Of a stretch of 11,697 nucleotides of DNA, positions 5,636-11,697 are shown piece after piece (position 1 is the first letter of the stretch; every line of letters begins with the position of its first letter). This stretch comes from JAEZHK01 sp964575255. GTDB taxonomy: Bacteria; Bacillota; Clostridia; Christensenellales; Aristaeellaceae. Where the stretch lies: the NCBI GenBank assembly GCA_964575255.1, contig CAZNPZ010000072.1, forward strand, positions 1 to 11,697, given 5' to 3'. A model generated the notes under the pieces. That model made no database searches, had not been told where the DNA came from, and saw nothing but the letters and a program-made list of their open reading frames with translations. Both the position numbers and the translations under genes were made by a program.

Positions 5636-6658
5636 TTAGCCGACAGAATAGCGCTCGGAAAACTCCTTGCTGGCGCGGAAGTCGGCGACGGTGTTCTTGT
5701 CGATCTCGATGGACGGGATCAGGAACAGCTGGCCGTTGATCTCCTGATCCTGGTACTTCTCGCCATTGCCGGCCGCGATGCCCAGGCGGATCGCCTCGCG
5801 GATAAAGGAGGGGCTGAAGAAGTAGGTGACCAGGTCGGTCTTCTGGCTGTCGTAGGTGTCAAGCGTCTCGCGGCGGCCGCCGACGGAGGTGATCAGCTTG
5901 ATGTTCTGCTCGCCGGTGAAGTTGTTGAGCGCGATCGTCAGGCCGTCCACGATTTCGTCGTCATGGGTGCAGATGAAGTCGAGGTCCGCGATCTGCGCGG
6001 GATCGGTGGTGTTGAGCCAGTTCTCCATGAACTCCTGGGACTTGGCGTTGGACCAATCGGTCTGGAACGGCTCGTGCACCTGCTCGAACTGCGCGGCGTA
6101 GGGGGAGGCGTTCAGGATGTCCATCATGCCCTTGGTGCGCTGGATCGACACGGTGGAGCTGTCGCCGATGAAGGTCATGAACTGCAGCTTCTCGCCCGCG
6201 TCCAGGCGATCCTTGAAGTAGTTGAGCAGGTACTTGCCCATCATGTTGCCGATGCCCTCGTTGTCGCCCATGATCTCGGCGGTGAGGCCGGTGAAGTCGG
6301 GGATCAGGCGGTCATAGATGATCAGCTTGACGCCGGCATCCACGACCTGCTGGGCGGCGGAGCGCAGCTGTTCGCCCTCGAGCGGCCACAGCACGATGAC
6401 GTCCGGACCCCAGGTCAGCATGTCCTCAATCGCGGCGATCTGCTTGGACGCTTCGCCGCCCACGCCGAACTTGTACTCGAACTGATCGGCGCCCAGCGCC
6501 GCGACCTGCGCGTCCAGCTCCGCCTGCGCGTGCTTGACGCTCTCGCCGGTGAAGCCGTGATCCGCGTCCGGGGTCACGACGCCCATCTTCAGGGCGTAGG
6601 CGTTGGAGAAGGAGAGGATCAGGAGAAGGGACAGGGTCAGCGCGACGATTTTCCGCAT
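5636..6658 (-). CDS. Sugar ABC transporter substrate-binding protein, Peripla_BP_4 type
   Basis: This 340-aa extracytoplasmic solute receptor of the ribose/galactose-binding type should deliver substrate to the permease. Residues 1-22 are a signal peptide ending in AYA|LK. There is no lipobox cysteine, unusual if the organism has a single membrane, because the receptor would then be released. The mature part shows the type-I fold order: strand KMGVV (24-28), DHGFTGESVKHA, the DVIVLWPLEG motif of domain 1, and later the THDDEIVDG and LITSVGG motifs of domain 2. The ATG (6656-6658) follows GGGAGG by 7 nt. It starts 4 nt after the LacI gene's stop codon, with its ribosome binding site lying inside that gene's end. 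The substrate is a sugar or polyol by family; the exact compound cannot be told. Confidence 0.92.
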   Translation of the reverse strand: MRKIVALTLSLLLILSFSNAYALKMGVVTPDADHGFTGESVKHAQAELDAQVAALGADQFEYKFGVGGEASKQIAAIEDMLTWGPDVIVLWPLEGEQLRSAAQQVVDAGVKLIIYDRLIPDFTGLTAEIMGDNEGIGNMMGKYLLNYFKDRLDAGEKLQFMTFIGDSSTVSIQRTKGMMDILNASPYAAQFEQVHEPFQTDWSNAKSQEFMENWLNTTDPAQIADLDFICTHDDEIVDGLTIALNNFTGEQNIKLITSVGGRRETLDTYDSQKTDLVTYFFSPSFIREAIRLGIAAGNGEKYQDQEINGQLFLIPSIEIDKNTVADFRASKEFSERYSVG

Positions 6659-6662
6659 GGTA

Positions 6663-7715
6663 TTACCTCCCGCTGGTTTTTATCGGATTAACCGGCCGCC
6701 TTTGGCCGGGTGATCCCATAGGGGGCGCCGAGGATTCGCGGACGATCAGCCGGTGGGGCAGCAGCGCTTCGCGCCGCATCGGCGCGCGGCTGATCGCGCC
6801 TTCCAACAATTCCATCGCCTTTTCGCCGATCTCTTCGCACGGCTGGGCGACGGTGGTGAGGTAGGGGTGGAACATGGTGGTCTGCTCCACGTCGTCAAAG
6901 CCGACCACCGTCACGTCTTCCGGCACGCGAAGCCCCAGATCCTTCGCGCAGGAGATCGCGCCCAGCGCGAGCACGTCGGACACGCAAAGGAGCGCCGTGG
7001 GCCTTTTGGGGAGCGACAGCATCGCCCGCGCGGAATCGTAGCCGCTCTTAAAGCGGTAGTCGGCTGCGCCGAGGCGGACGTAGTCGTCCCGAAGGGGGAG
7101 GGATGCTTCCCTCAGCGCGTCCCGGTAGCCGTTTAGGCGAAGGGAGGTCGAAATCAACTGGTTGTCGCTTGAGACCAGGCCGATTCTTTCGTGACCCAGC
7201 CAGATCAGGTGGGCCATCGCCTCCCGCGCGGCGGCGTAATTGTCGATGGACACCCTGGGGACGTTCAAAAGCGGGTCGTATTCGGAGCACTCCACCAGCG
7301 GAAACCTGTCGGCGTAGGGCCGAAGCCAGCCGGAGGAGCGCTCGGTCGCGAGCAGGATCGCACCGTCCGCCTGGCGGCGGGTGAGCATGTCCAATACTTT
7401 TTCAGTTTGCATGCGGTCGCCCTCGGTGTTGCAAAGGAACGCGCTGTAGCCCATGCGGTGCGCGGCCTTGCCGACGCCCGCGAGGACGTGCGTGTAGTAG
7501 GGGTTTGTGAGGTTGGGCGCGACAATCAGGATGACCCGGCTCTCGTTCAGGCGCAGGTTCCTGGCGGATACGTTGGGCGCGTAGGCGAGCGCTTCGACCG
7601 CCCGGAGGACGCGCCGGGCCGTCTCTTCCTTCACCTGCCCCTTTCCGTTAAGCACCCGCGAAACCGTCGCCACCGACACCCCCGCCGCCCTGGATACATC
7701 CAGAATCGTCGACAT
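6663..7715 (-). CDS. LacI-family transcriptional repressor
   Basis: This 350-aa DNA-binding regulator leads and probably represses the sugar operon. The N-terminal helix-turn-helix reads TILDVSRAAGVSVATVSRVL (3-22). The hinge helix follows (YAPNVSARNLR, about 45-55), then a periplasmic-binding-protein-like effector domain from about residue 60. It also has the conserved VVGFDDVE segment near the end of the effector domain. Length is normal. The ATG at 7713-7715 has GGAGGAA 5 nt upstream. The gene is separated from the binding-protein gene by 4 nt, so repressor and transporter share a transcript, and repression would be autogenous. Two operator-like sites lie in its promoter. The effector is presumably the transported compound or a derivative; this is an inference. 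Confidence 0.93.
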   Translation of the reverse strand: MSTILDVSRAAGVSVATVSRVLNGKGQVKEETARRVLRAVEALAYAPNVSARNLRLNESRVILIVAPNLTNPYYTHVLAGVGKAAHRMGYSAFLCNTEGDRMQTEKVLDMLTRRQADGAILLATERSSGWLRPYADRFPLVECSEYDPLLNVPRVSIDNYAAAREAMAHLIWLGHERIGLVSSDNQLISTSLRLNGYRDALREASLPLRDDYVRLGAADYRFKSGYDSARAMLSLPKRPTALLCVSDVLALGAISCAKDLGLRVPEDVTVVGFDDVEQTTMFHPYLTTVAQPCEEIGEKAMELLEGAISRAPMRREALLPHRLIVRESSAPPMGSPGQRRPVNPIKTSGR

Positions 7716-7741
7716 GGGTTCCTCCGCTGCTCCGATGAAAA

Positions 7742-7786
7742 GGTAATCGTTTACATTAATCTACCACTATAATCGTTAACTGTCAA
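7742..7786 (-). promoter_or_regulatory. Sugar-operon promoter with two LacI/cre-like operators
   Basis: On the minus strand, -35 TTGACA (7781-7786) and -10 TAGATT (7758-7763) are 17 bp apart. One operator-like site, GTAATCGTTTAC (7743-7754), has the central CG and TAA...TTA arms typical of LacI-family operators. It falls at about +1. Read on the minus strand with flanks (7742-7756) it also matches the CcpA cre consensus WTGNAANCGNWNNCW at all but the last base. A weaker relative, ATAATCGTTAAC (7769-7780), lies in the -35/-10 spacer; the two centres are 26 bp apart. Binding by the operon's own LacI protein is the simplest reading, with carbon catabolite control by CcpA as an addition or alternative. 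Confidence 0.7.
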
Positions 7787-7906
7787 GCGCCATTTTGTCA
7801 GTATGGACGGAAAAACGAAGCGGATAATTCGGTGTTCCGTCGATCTGGGCGCTTCGGCCTGATTTTCCGGAGAGATTTCCGCCGAGTGTAAACTTTGCGT
7901 GAGGCA

Positions 7907-7935
7907 TTGATTTCCTGCGCCCGATTGCCTATACT
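7907..7935 (+). promoter_or_regulatory. znuA: Promoter of the zinc uptake operon
   Basis: TTGATT (7907-7912, 4 of 6 matches to -35) and TATACT (7930-7935, 5 of 6 matches to -10) are separated by exactly 17 bp. Transcription would start near 7942, about 55 nt before the ATG at 7996 and inside the operator described next. It is divergent from the LacI operon promoter, with roughly 120 bp between the two -35 boxes. Confidence 0.65.
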
Positions 7936-7946
7936 AAACATGCGAA

Positions 7947-7961
7947 TGCGAATCATGCGCA
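7947..7961. promoter_or_regulatory. Zur/Fur-box-like 7-1-7 operator
   Basis: TGCGAAT-C-ATGCGCA is a 7-1-7 inverted repeat with 6 of 7 positions paired, the architecture of Fur, PerR and Zur boxes. TGCGAA also occurs immediately upstream (7941-7946) as a direct repeat, and a perfect palindrome TGCGTACGCA lies at 7970-7979, so more than one repressor dimer could bind. The site covers the expected transcription start of the zinc operon, whose last gene is a Fur-family repressor. Repression by that protein when zinc is plentiful is the natural inference. Confidence 0.6.
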
Positions 7962-7995
7962 ACAACATGTGCGTACGCAACATAGGGGTGTTTCT

Positions 7996-8883
7996 ATGAA
8001 TATGAAATGGAAGCGTTTCATTCTCGGCGCGCTTGCGGCGCTCTTGATCCTCGGCAGCCTGACCGGCTGCGCCGAACAGGCGGGCGTCGACGTGGTCGCC
8101 AGCTTTTACCCGATGGCGGACTTTACAAAGAAAATCGGCGGTGACCGGGTGCGCGTCGCGACGCTGGTGCCCGCCGGTACCGAGCCGCACGACTGGGAGC
8201 CTTCCCCGTCGGACATCGTGACCCTCACGAAGGCGCGCGTGTTCGTCTACAACGGCGCGGGCATGGAACACTGGGCGGGGGACGTTCTGAACTCGCTGGG
8301 CGCGAACAGCCTGACGGTTTCGGAGGCCTCGAAGGGCGTAACGCTCCTTGAGGGTGGGGATCAGACCGACCCGCACGTCTGGTTGAACCCGATGAACGCG
8401 AAGATTGAGATGGCGAACATCCGGGACGCGCTGGTTGTCGCCGACCCGGACGGCAAAGCCGTCTACGAAGCCAACTACAATGCGTACGCCGCGCGGCTGG
8501 ACGCGCTGGACGCGGAATTCAAGGCCGCGCTGTCGGGGCTTACAAACCGGGATCTGGTGGTGGCGCACGCCGCCTACGGCTACCTGTGCGCCGCGTATGG
8601 CCTGAACCAGATGCCCATCGAGGGGCTGTCGCCCGACGCCGAGCCGGATCCCGCGCGGGTCGCCGAGATCATCGACTTCGCGAAGGCGCATCAGGTGAAG
8701 GTGATTTTCTTCGAGGAACTGGTCAGCCCCAAGGTCGCCCAGTCCATTGCCGATCAGGTGGGCGCGAAGACGGACACGCTCAGCCCGCTGGAAGGGCTTT
8801 CGGACGCGGAGACCGCCGCCGGGGACGACTACTTTTCGGTCATGCGAAGGAACCTCGCGGCGATCAAGGCCGCGCTGGAATAG
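7996..8883 (+). CDS. znuA: Zinc ABC transporter substrate-binding lipoprotein
   Basis: This 295-aa cluster A-I (ZnuA/TroA-type) metal receptor is anchored to the membrane by lipid. The signal peptide ends in the lipobox LTGC, with Cys25 the lipidated residue. Candidate metal ligands are His65 (PHDWEPS), His127 (DPHVWLNP) and His191 (VVAHAAYGY). A histidine at the third position is typical of zinc receptors, whereas manganese receptors usually have Glu. The fourth ligand is unclear (near FFEE 238-241 or the TDTLSPLEGL segment). The His-rich loop of many ZnuA/AdcA proteins is absent; only a short EGGDQT turn precedes His127. The ATG at 7996 has AGGGG seven bases upstream and begins the signal peptide; an in-frame GTG at 7969 would add residues before it. 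It is the first gene of a four-gene operon ending in a Zur-like repressor, which supports zinc. Confidence 0.9.
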   Translation: MNMKWKRFILGALAALLILGSLTGCAEQAGVDVVASFYPMADFTKKIGGDRVRVATLVPAGTEPHDWEPSPSDIVTLTKARVFVYNGAGMEHWAGDVLNSLGANSLTVSEASKGVTLLEGGDQTDPHVWLNPMNAKIEMANIRDALVVADPDGKAVYEANYNAYAARLDALDAEFKAALSGLTNRDLVVAHAAYGYLCAAYGLNQMPIEGLSPDAEPDPARVAEIIDFAKAHQVKVIFFEELVSPKVAQSIADQVGAKTDTLSPLEGLSDAETAAGDDYFSVMRRNLAAIKAALE

Positions 8884-8890
8884 GGAGAAC

Positions 8891-9640
8891 ATGCGTCAGA
8901 TCATTGAGGCGGAGAACCTTTCGTTCTCCTACGGCGGCGAAATGGTGTTCGCCGGGGCGACGTTTCAGATCCGCGAGGGCGACTTTGTGGCGCTGATCGG
9001 CTCCAACGGCGCGGGCAAGAGCACGCTGTTAAAACTGCTGCTCGGCGAGCTATCGCCGGGCGAGGGCGCCGTCCGCCTGTTCGGGGAGGACGCCGCGCGC
9101 TTTCGCGCCTGGCCGAAGATCGGTTATGTGCCGCAGAACGCTTCCCGCGCGGGGCAGGATTTCCCGGCGTCGGTGAAGGAAATCGTGGAGGCCAACCTGT
9201 ACGCCCAGACCGGCCTCTTCCGCCTGCCAGGGCGAACGCTGAAGGCGCAGGCTGCGGACGCGCTCCGGCTCGTGGGCATGGAGGGCTTTGAAAAGCGGCC
9301 CATCAGCCAGCTTTCCGGCGGGCAGCAGCAGCGGGTGATGCTGGCGCGGGCGCTCGCGGGGCAGCCGGAGGCGCTCATACTGGACGAGCCGACCAGCGGT
9401 GTCGACGCCTCGACCGTCGAGTCGCTGTACGCCCTTTTAAAAAAGCTGAACCGGGAACAGCGGTTGACCGTGTTGATGGTCACACACGATGTTTTGCGCG
9501 CGTCGGCGCTCGCGTCGCGGGTGATGTGCCTTGAGGAAGGGTCGCTGGTCGAACTGCCGCCTTATCAGGTGAAGGAAGAGCTTCGGCACCGGCACAAACA
9601 TCCTACGGAGGAGGCCACGCATGGACATTCTGCAGTATGA
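8891..9640 (+). CDS. znuC: Zinc ABC transporter ATP-binding protein
   Basis: This 249-aa ATPase should power zinc import. It is a complete single nucleotide-binding domain: Walker A GSNGAGKST (37-45), Q-loop Gln82 in GYVPQN, signature LSGGQQQR (141-148), Walker B LILDEP (162-167) and switch His199 in VTHD. The C-terminal tail carries five histidines in fourteen residues (233-246, HRHKHPTEEATHGH), unlike the rest of the protein; it may bind zinc on the cytoplasmic face. The ATG at 8891 lies 7 nt after the znuA stop, preceded by AGGGAGA at short spacing. Longer in-frame extensions upstream run through znuA and are not real. The 3' end overlaps the permease gene by 20 bp. Confidence 0.92.
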   Translation: MRQIIEAENLSFSYGGEMVFAGATFQIREGDFVALIGSNGAGKSTLLKLLLGELSPGEGAVRLFGEDAARFRAWPKIGYVPQNASRAGQDFPASVKEIVEANLYAQTGLFRLPGRTLKAQAADALRLVGMEGFEKRPISQLSGGQQQRVMLARALAGQPEALILDEPTSGVDASTVESLYALLKKLNREQRLTVLMVTHDVLRASALASRVMCLEEGSLVELPPYQVKEELRHRHKHPTEEATHGHSAV

Positions 9641-10448
9641 CTTTATGCGGCGCGCGTTCCTCGTGGGGCTGCTCCTCTCGGTGATCGTGCCCTGCGTGGG
9701 CGTGGTGGTGGTCTTGAAGCGGCTGTCGATGATCGGCGACGCGCTCAGCCACACTTCGCTGGCTGGCGTGGCGGCGGGGCTGATCCTCGGCGTCAACCCG
9801 GTGCTCGGCGCGGTGGTGATGAGCGCGGGCGCGGCGTTGTCGATTGAATTCATTCGAAAGCGCATGCCCCGCTACCAGGAGATGTCCATCGCGATCATCA
9901 TGTCCGCCGGGATCGGCCTCGCGGGCGTCCTGTCCGGGTTCGTGCCCGGCAGCGCCAACTTCAACAGTTTTCTGTTCGGCAGCATCGTCGCCATCGACGA
10001 CTTTGAACTGTGGATGGTCGTGGGCATCAGCTTTGCGGTGATGGCGGCGTTCCTTCTTTTCTATCGGGAGCTGTTTTTCATCGCGCTGGACGAGCGCGCC
10101 GCGCGCCTCGCGGGCGTGCCGGTGGGCGCGGTCAACTTCGCGTTCACGATCCTGACGGCGGTCACCGTTTCGGTGGCGGCGCGGACGGTGGGCGCGCTGA
10201 TCGTCTCATCGATGATGGTCGTGCCGGTCGCCTGCGCGATGCGCGTCGCGAAGAGCTACTTCCAGACGGTTCTCTGGGCGGTCGGCTTCGCGCTTCTTTT
10301 CATGGCGGTTGGGCTGTTCGCCGCGTTCTACTTGGGGTTGCGCCCCGGCGGGACGGTGGTCTTGACCGGCGTCGTATGCCTGACGGCCATGCTCGCACTG
10401 GGCGGACGGCGCGTAAAAAAGCGTTCGCGCGCCGGTCATGCCGCGTAG
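9621..10448 (+). CDS. znuB: Zinc ABC transporter permease, ABC-3 family
   Basis: This 275-aa membrane protein of the ZnuB/TroC/MntB family forms the import channel, probably as a homodimer. It has about 8-9 hydrophobic segments. The family motif GDALSHTSLAGVAAG (38-52) is present, as is the cytoplasmic segment DERAARLAGVPVG that contacts the ATPase. The segment VGALIVSSMMVVPVACA is the usual conserved late helix. It starts at the ATG at 9621, with GGAGGAGG at 9607-9614, inside the end of the ATPase gene, so translation is coupled. It ends in a basic tail (RRVKKRSRAGHAA). Zinc specificity comes from its neighbours rather than from its own sequence. Confidence 0.92.
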   Translation: MDILQYDFMRRAFLVGLLLSVIVPCVGVVVVLKRLSMIGDALSHTSLAGVAAGLILGVNPVLGAVVMSAGAALSIEFIRKRMPRYQEMSIAIIMSAGIGLAGVLSGFVPGSANFNSFLFGSIVAIDDFELWMVVGISFAVMAAFLLFYRELFFIALDERAARLAGVPVGAVNFAFTILTAVTVSVAARTVGALIVSSMMVVPVACAMRVAKSYFQTVLWAVGFALLFMAVGLFAAFYLGLRPGGTVVLTGVVCLTAMLALGGRRVKKRSRAGHAA

Positions 10449-10463
10449 AGGGAGGAAAAACGA

Positions 10464-10877
10464 ATGCAGCGGGCGGATTGGCCGGAGGGCCTGAAGCGGA
10501 CGAAGCAGCGCGAGCGCGTGATGGAAGCGCTCACCGCCGCCGGACGGCCGGTGAGCGCGATGGACATCGCGGTCAAAATCGAAAGCGAGGGCGGCGGCGC
10601 GTGGCTTTCGACGGTCTACCGCGCGCTGGAGAGCTTCGTCGAACACGGCATGGTCAGCCGCGTCGCCGTCACCGGCAGCGACATGGCACTGTACGAGCTG
10701 ACCCGCGCCGGGCACCACCACTACGCCGTGTGCGTCGACTGCCACCGGATCATCCCGATTCAGAAGTGCCCGGTCGGCCACTTCCAGCCGGACCTGCCGG
10801 AGGACGGCTTCACGGTCACCGGCCACAACCTGGAAGTGTTCGGCCACTGCAAGGACTGCCAGAAACGGGGGAAATGA
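10464..10877 (+). CDS. zur: Fur-family metalloregulator, probably the zinc repressor Zur
   Basis: This 137-aa cytosolic repressor has the Fur-family layout. It has an N-terminal winged helix with recognition segment STVYRALESF (49-58), a hinge, and a dimerisation domain. That domain has HHHYAVCVDC (84-93), HRIIPI, and a closing CKDC (129-132). The two CxxC pairs (90/93 and 129/132) form the structural zinc site, and His84-86, His106 and His121 are candidate sensor ligands. Fur, PerR and Zur cannot be separated cleanly by motifs, but co-transcription with a zinc ABC transporter favours Zur. The ATG follows GGGAGG by 8 nt and lies 15 nt after the znuB stop. The 7-1-7 box at the operon promoter is its likely target, giving negative autoregulation. 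Confidence 0.88.
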   Translation: MQRADWPEGLKRTKQRERVMEALTAAGRPVSAMDIAVKIESEGGGAWLSTVYRALESFVEHGMVSRVAVTGSDMALYELTRAGHHHYAVCVDCHRIIPIQKCPVGHFQPDLPEDGFTVTGHNLEVFGHCKDCQKRGK

Positions 10878-10902
10878 CGGCCCCCTGAATTCCGTCCAAA
10901 AG

Positions 10903-11697
10903 TCAGAGGCGTTCGTAGTAATGCCGGATTTTTTCCGCCATCAGCTTTCGCCGCATCTGTAGGAATTCCGGGTAATCCTTTGCCGTCATGTTGAACACTT
11001 CTTCCGGGATGCAGTTCTCGCGCAGGTTTTGAAGAAGCATCGAATCATCGGTGATCGTTCCAATTTCGATCCTTTGATGCGCGCATTGGGCTCTGGCGCT
11101 CGCGAAATATTCCAGCGGCGGCCTTTTTCCGATTGCGATATTCACGGTCGTATCCAGATAGGCATAGTTGGCGACCTGATTATAAACCGATCTGTCCGTA
11201 ATGCCGTTTGCCTTCAGATACTCCTTGGGGAAGATGTGGTGTACGTCTCCCACCATCGTAATCAAATCAGACACGCGTGCGCTGTTTGAGAACAGGGAAT
11301 GATCTGATGAGAAAACCTGCGCGGCAAGAAACGCGTTCATATGGGGGCTGTTGATTGACGAGGTTTCCAAATTCTGAACCATTGCCACATTCCAGAAGGT
11401 ATCCGACAGCAGCGCATCTTCGTTTTCTTTCATAAATTCCGGAAAGCCCTTCGTGTCGATGGCACGTAAATCCCGATCCATCTGAGACTCCGGCGAACTG
11501 ATGTACCGGCCTGTCAACGTGGAAAACACAAACCATTTCTGCACATAACGCTTGATATCGCTCTTTGGCAGCAGATTGTTTTGTTTTAACAACAGGAAGA
11601 GCGTATATGCGAAATCAAGCGTCATTTTGGAATTGAGCAGCTTCGGCGTGACAAAACCAGCGGAGCGTATCGAAAGGACAAACTGGTTGAAATTATA
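10903..11697 (-). CDS. DUF262/GmrSD-like protein, C-terminal part (5' end beyond window)
   Basis: Only the last 264 codons are inside the window. The frame stays open through 11697, so the gene begins off the right edge, and the ATG at 11623-11625 is internal. The visible part resembles the C-terminal region of DUF262-containing proteins (GmrSD type IV restriction-like). It has SKMTLDFAYTLFLLL, then KWFVFSTLTGRYISSPESQMD, then GDVHHIFPKEYLK. The HHIFP motif (codons near 11228-11242) is the His-Me/HNH-type nuclease signature of the DUF1524-like domain, followed by NQVANYAYLD. The N-terminal ParB/Srx-like DUF262 domain, expected to carry DGQQR, cannot be checked. Such proteins are nucleases of phage defence or relatives of unknown role. 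It converges on zur with a 25-nt gap. The coding sequence is clearly less GC-rich than the zinc operon, which may reflect transfer. Confidence 0.8.
   Translation of the reverse strand, partial: YNFNQFVLSIRSAGFVTPKLLNSKMTLDFAYTLFLLLKQNNLLPKSDIKRYVQKWFVFSTLTGRYISSPESQMDRDLRAIDTKGFPEFMKENEDALLSDTFWNVAMVQNLETSSINSPHMNAFLAAQVFSSDHSLFSNSARVSDLITMVGDVHHIFPKEYLKANGITDRSVYNQVANYAYLDTTVNIAIGKRPPLEYFASARAQCAHQRIEIGTITDDSMLLQNLRENCIPEEVFNMTAKDYPEFLQMRRKLMAEKIRHYYERL

Noticed and set aside
5321..5639. Two overlapping 103-codon plus-strand frames and a 72-codon minus-strand frame in the structured element
   Set aside because: All have low-complexity or unrecognised peptides, and the two plus frames overlap each other out of phase. 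The hairpin content is better explained as RNA or DNA structure.
5271..5641. Integron attC site or group II intron remnant
   Set aside because: GTTATGC and GTTAGCC at the two ends look attC-like, but one is next to a ribosome binding site and the other overlaps a stop codon. GTTAGCC breaks the GTTRRRY core, no cassette arrangement exists, and I see no intron domain V motif.
7798..8892. 364-codon minus-strand open frame opposite znuA
   Set aside because: It covers the zinc promoter and the whole of znuA in antisense, has an Arg/Val/His-rich composition and no recognisable motif. The znuA frame has lipobox and metal-ligand motifs.
10878..10902. Terminator between zur and the convergent DUF262-like gene
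   Set aside because: The 25-nt gap contains no inverted repeat with a T-run that I can find.

Overview
The window reads as chromosomal DNA from a GC-rich Firmicute, probably a clostridial gut-type lineage. This is an inference from strong AGGAGG-type ribosome binding sites, sigma-A-like promoters, a LacI regulator leading a sugar ABC operon, a lipobox on the zinc-binding protein, a Fur-family Zn regulator, and a secreted DUF4352-like/peptidoglycan-binding protein. The sequence does not identify a genus.

Layout, left to right. (1) 1-1701, visibly less GC-rich in its coding part: one minus-strand gene (224-1426) for a secreted protein with a C-terminal peptidoglycan-binding domain. It has its own promoter and lies between two identical 36-bp repeats (117-152 and 1524-1559). 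Each repeat holds a GC hairpin that would act as an intrinsic terminator for the minus-strand gene ending just before it. Beside the second copy is a short GC-rich tandem array (1575-1668). (2) 1702-7715, minus strand: a sugar-type operon, in transcription order a LacI-family repressor, a secreted sugar-binding protein, a long hairpin-rich non-coding stretch (about 5265-5635), a double ABC ATPase, an RbsC-type permease and a Gfo/Idh/MocA dehydrogenase. The promoter (-35 at 7781-7786, -10 at 7758-7763) carries two LacI/cre-like operator sites. (3) 7716-7995: divergent control region. (4) 7996-10877, plus strand: a zinc uptake operon of binding lipoprotein, ATPase, permease and Fur/Zur repressor (znuA-znuC-znuB-zur). 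Its promoter overlaps a 7-1-7 inverted repeat of the Fur/Zur-box type. (5) 10903 to the right edge, minus strand and less GC-rich: the C-terminal part of a DUF262/GmrSD-like protein with an HNH-type His-His-Ile-Phe-Pro motif. Its N-terminus lies outside the window.

How the parts work together: the first operon should sense a sugar or polyol, import it and oxidise it, and a repressor encoded in the same transcript should shut it off. The second operon is a self-contained zinc uptake and zinc-sensing loop. The most unusual object is the roughly 370-nt non-coding stretch between the binding-protein and ATPase genes. It contains at least seven strong local hairpins, several of them two-tier. An interrupted long-range helix of about 13 pairs encloses most of them, which suggests a structured RNA I do not recognise as a known family. 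The rest is mostly ordinary metabolism and transport.
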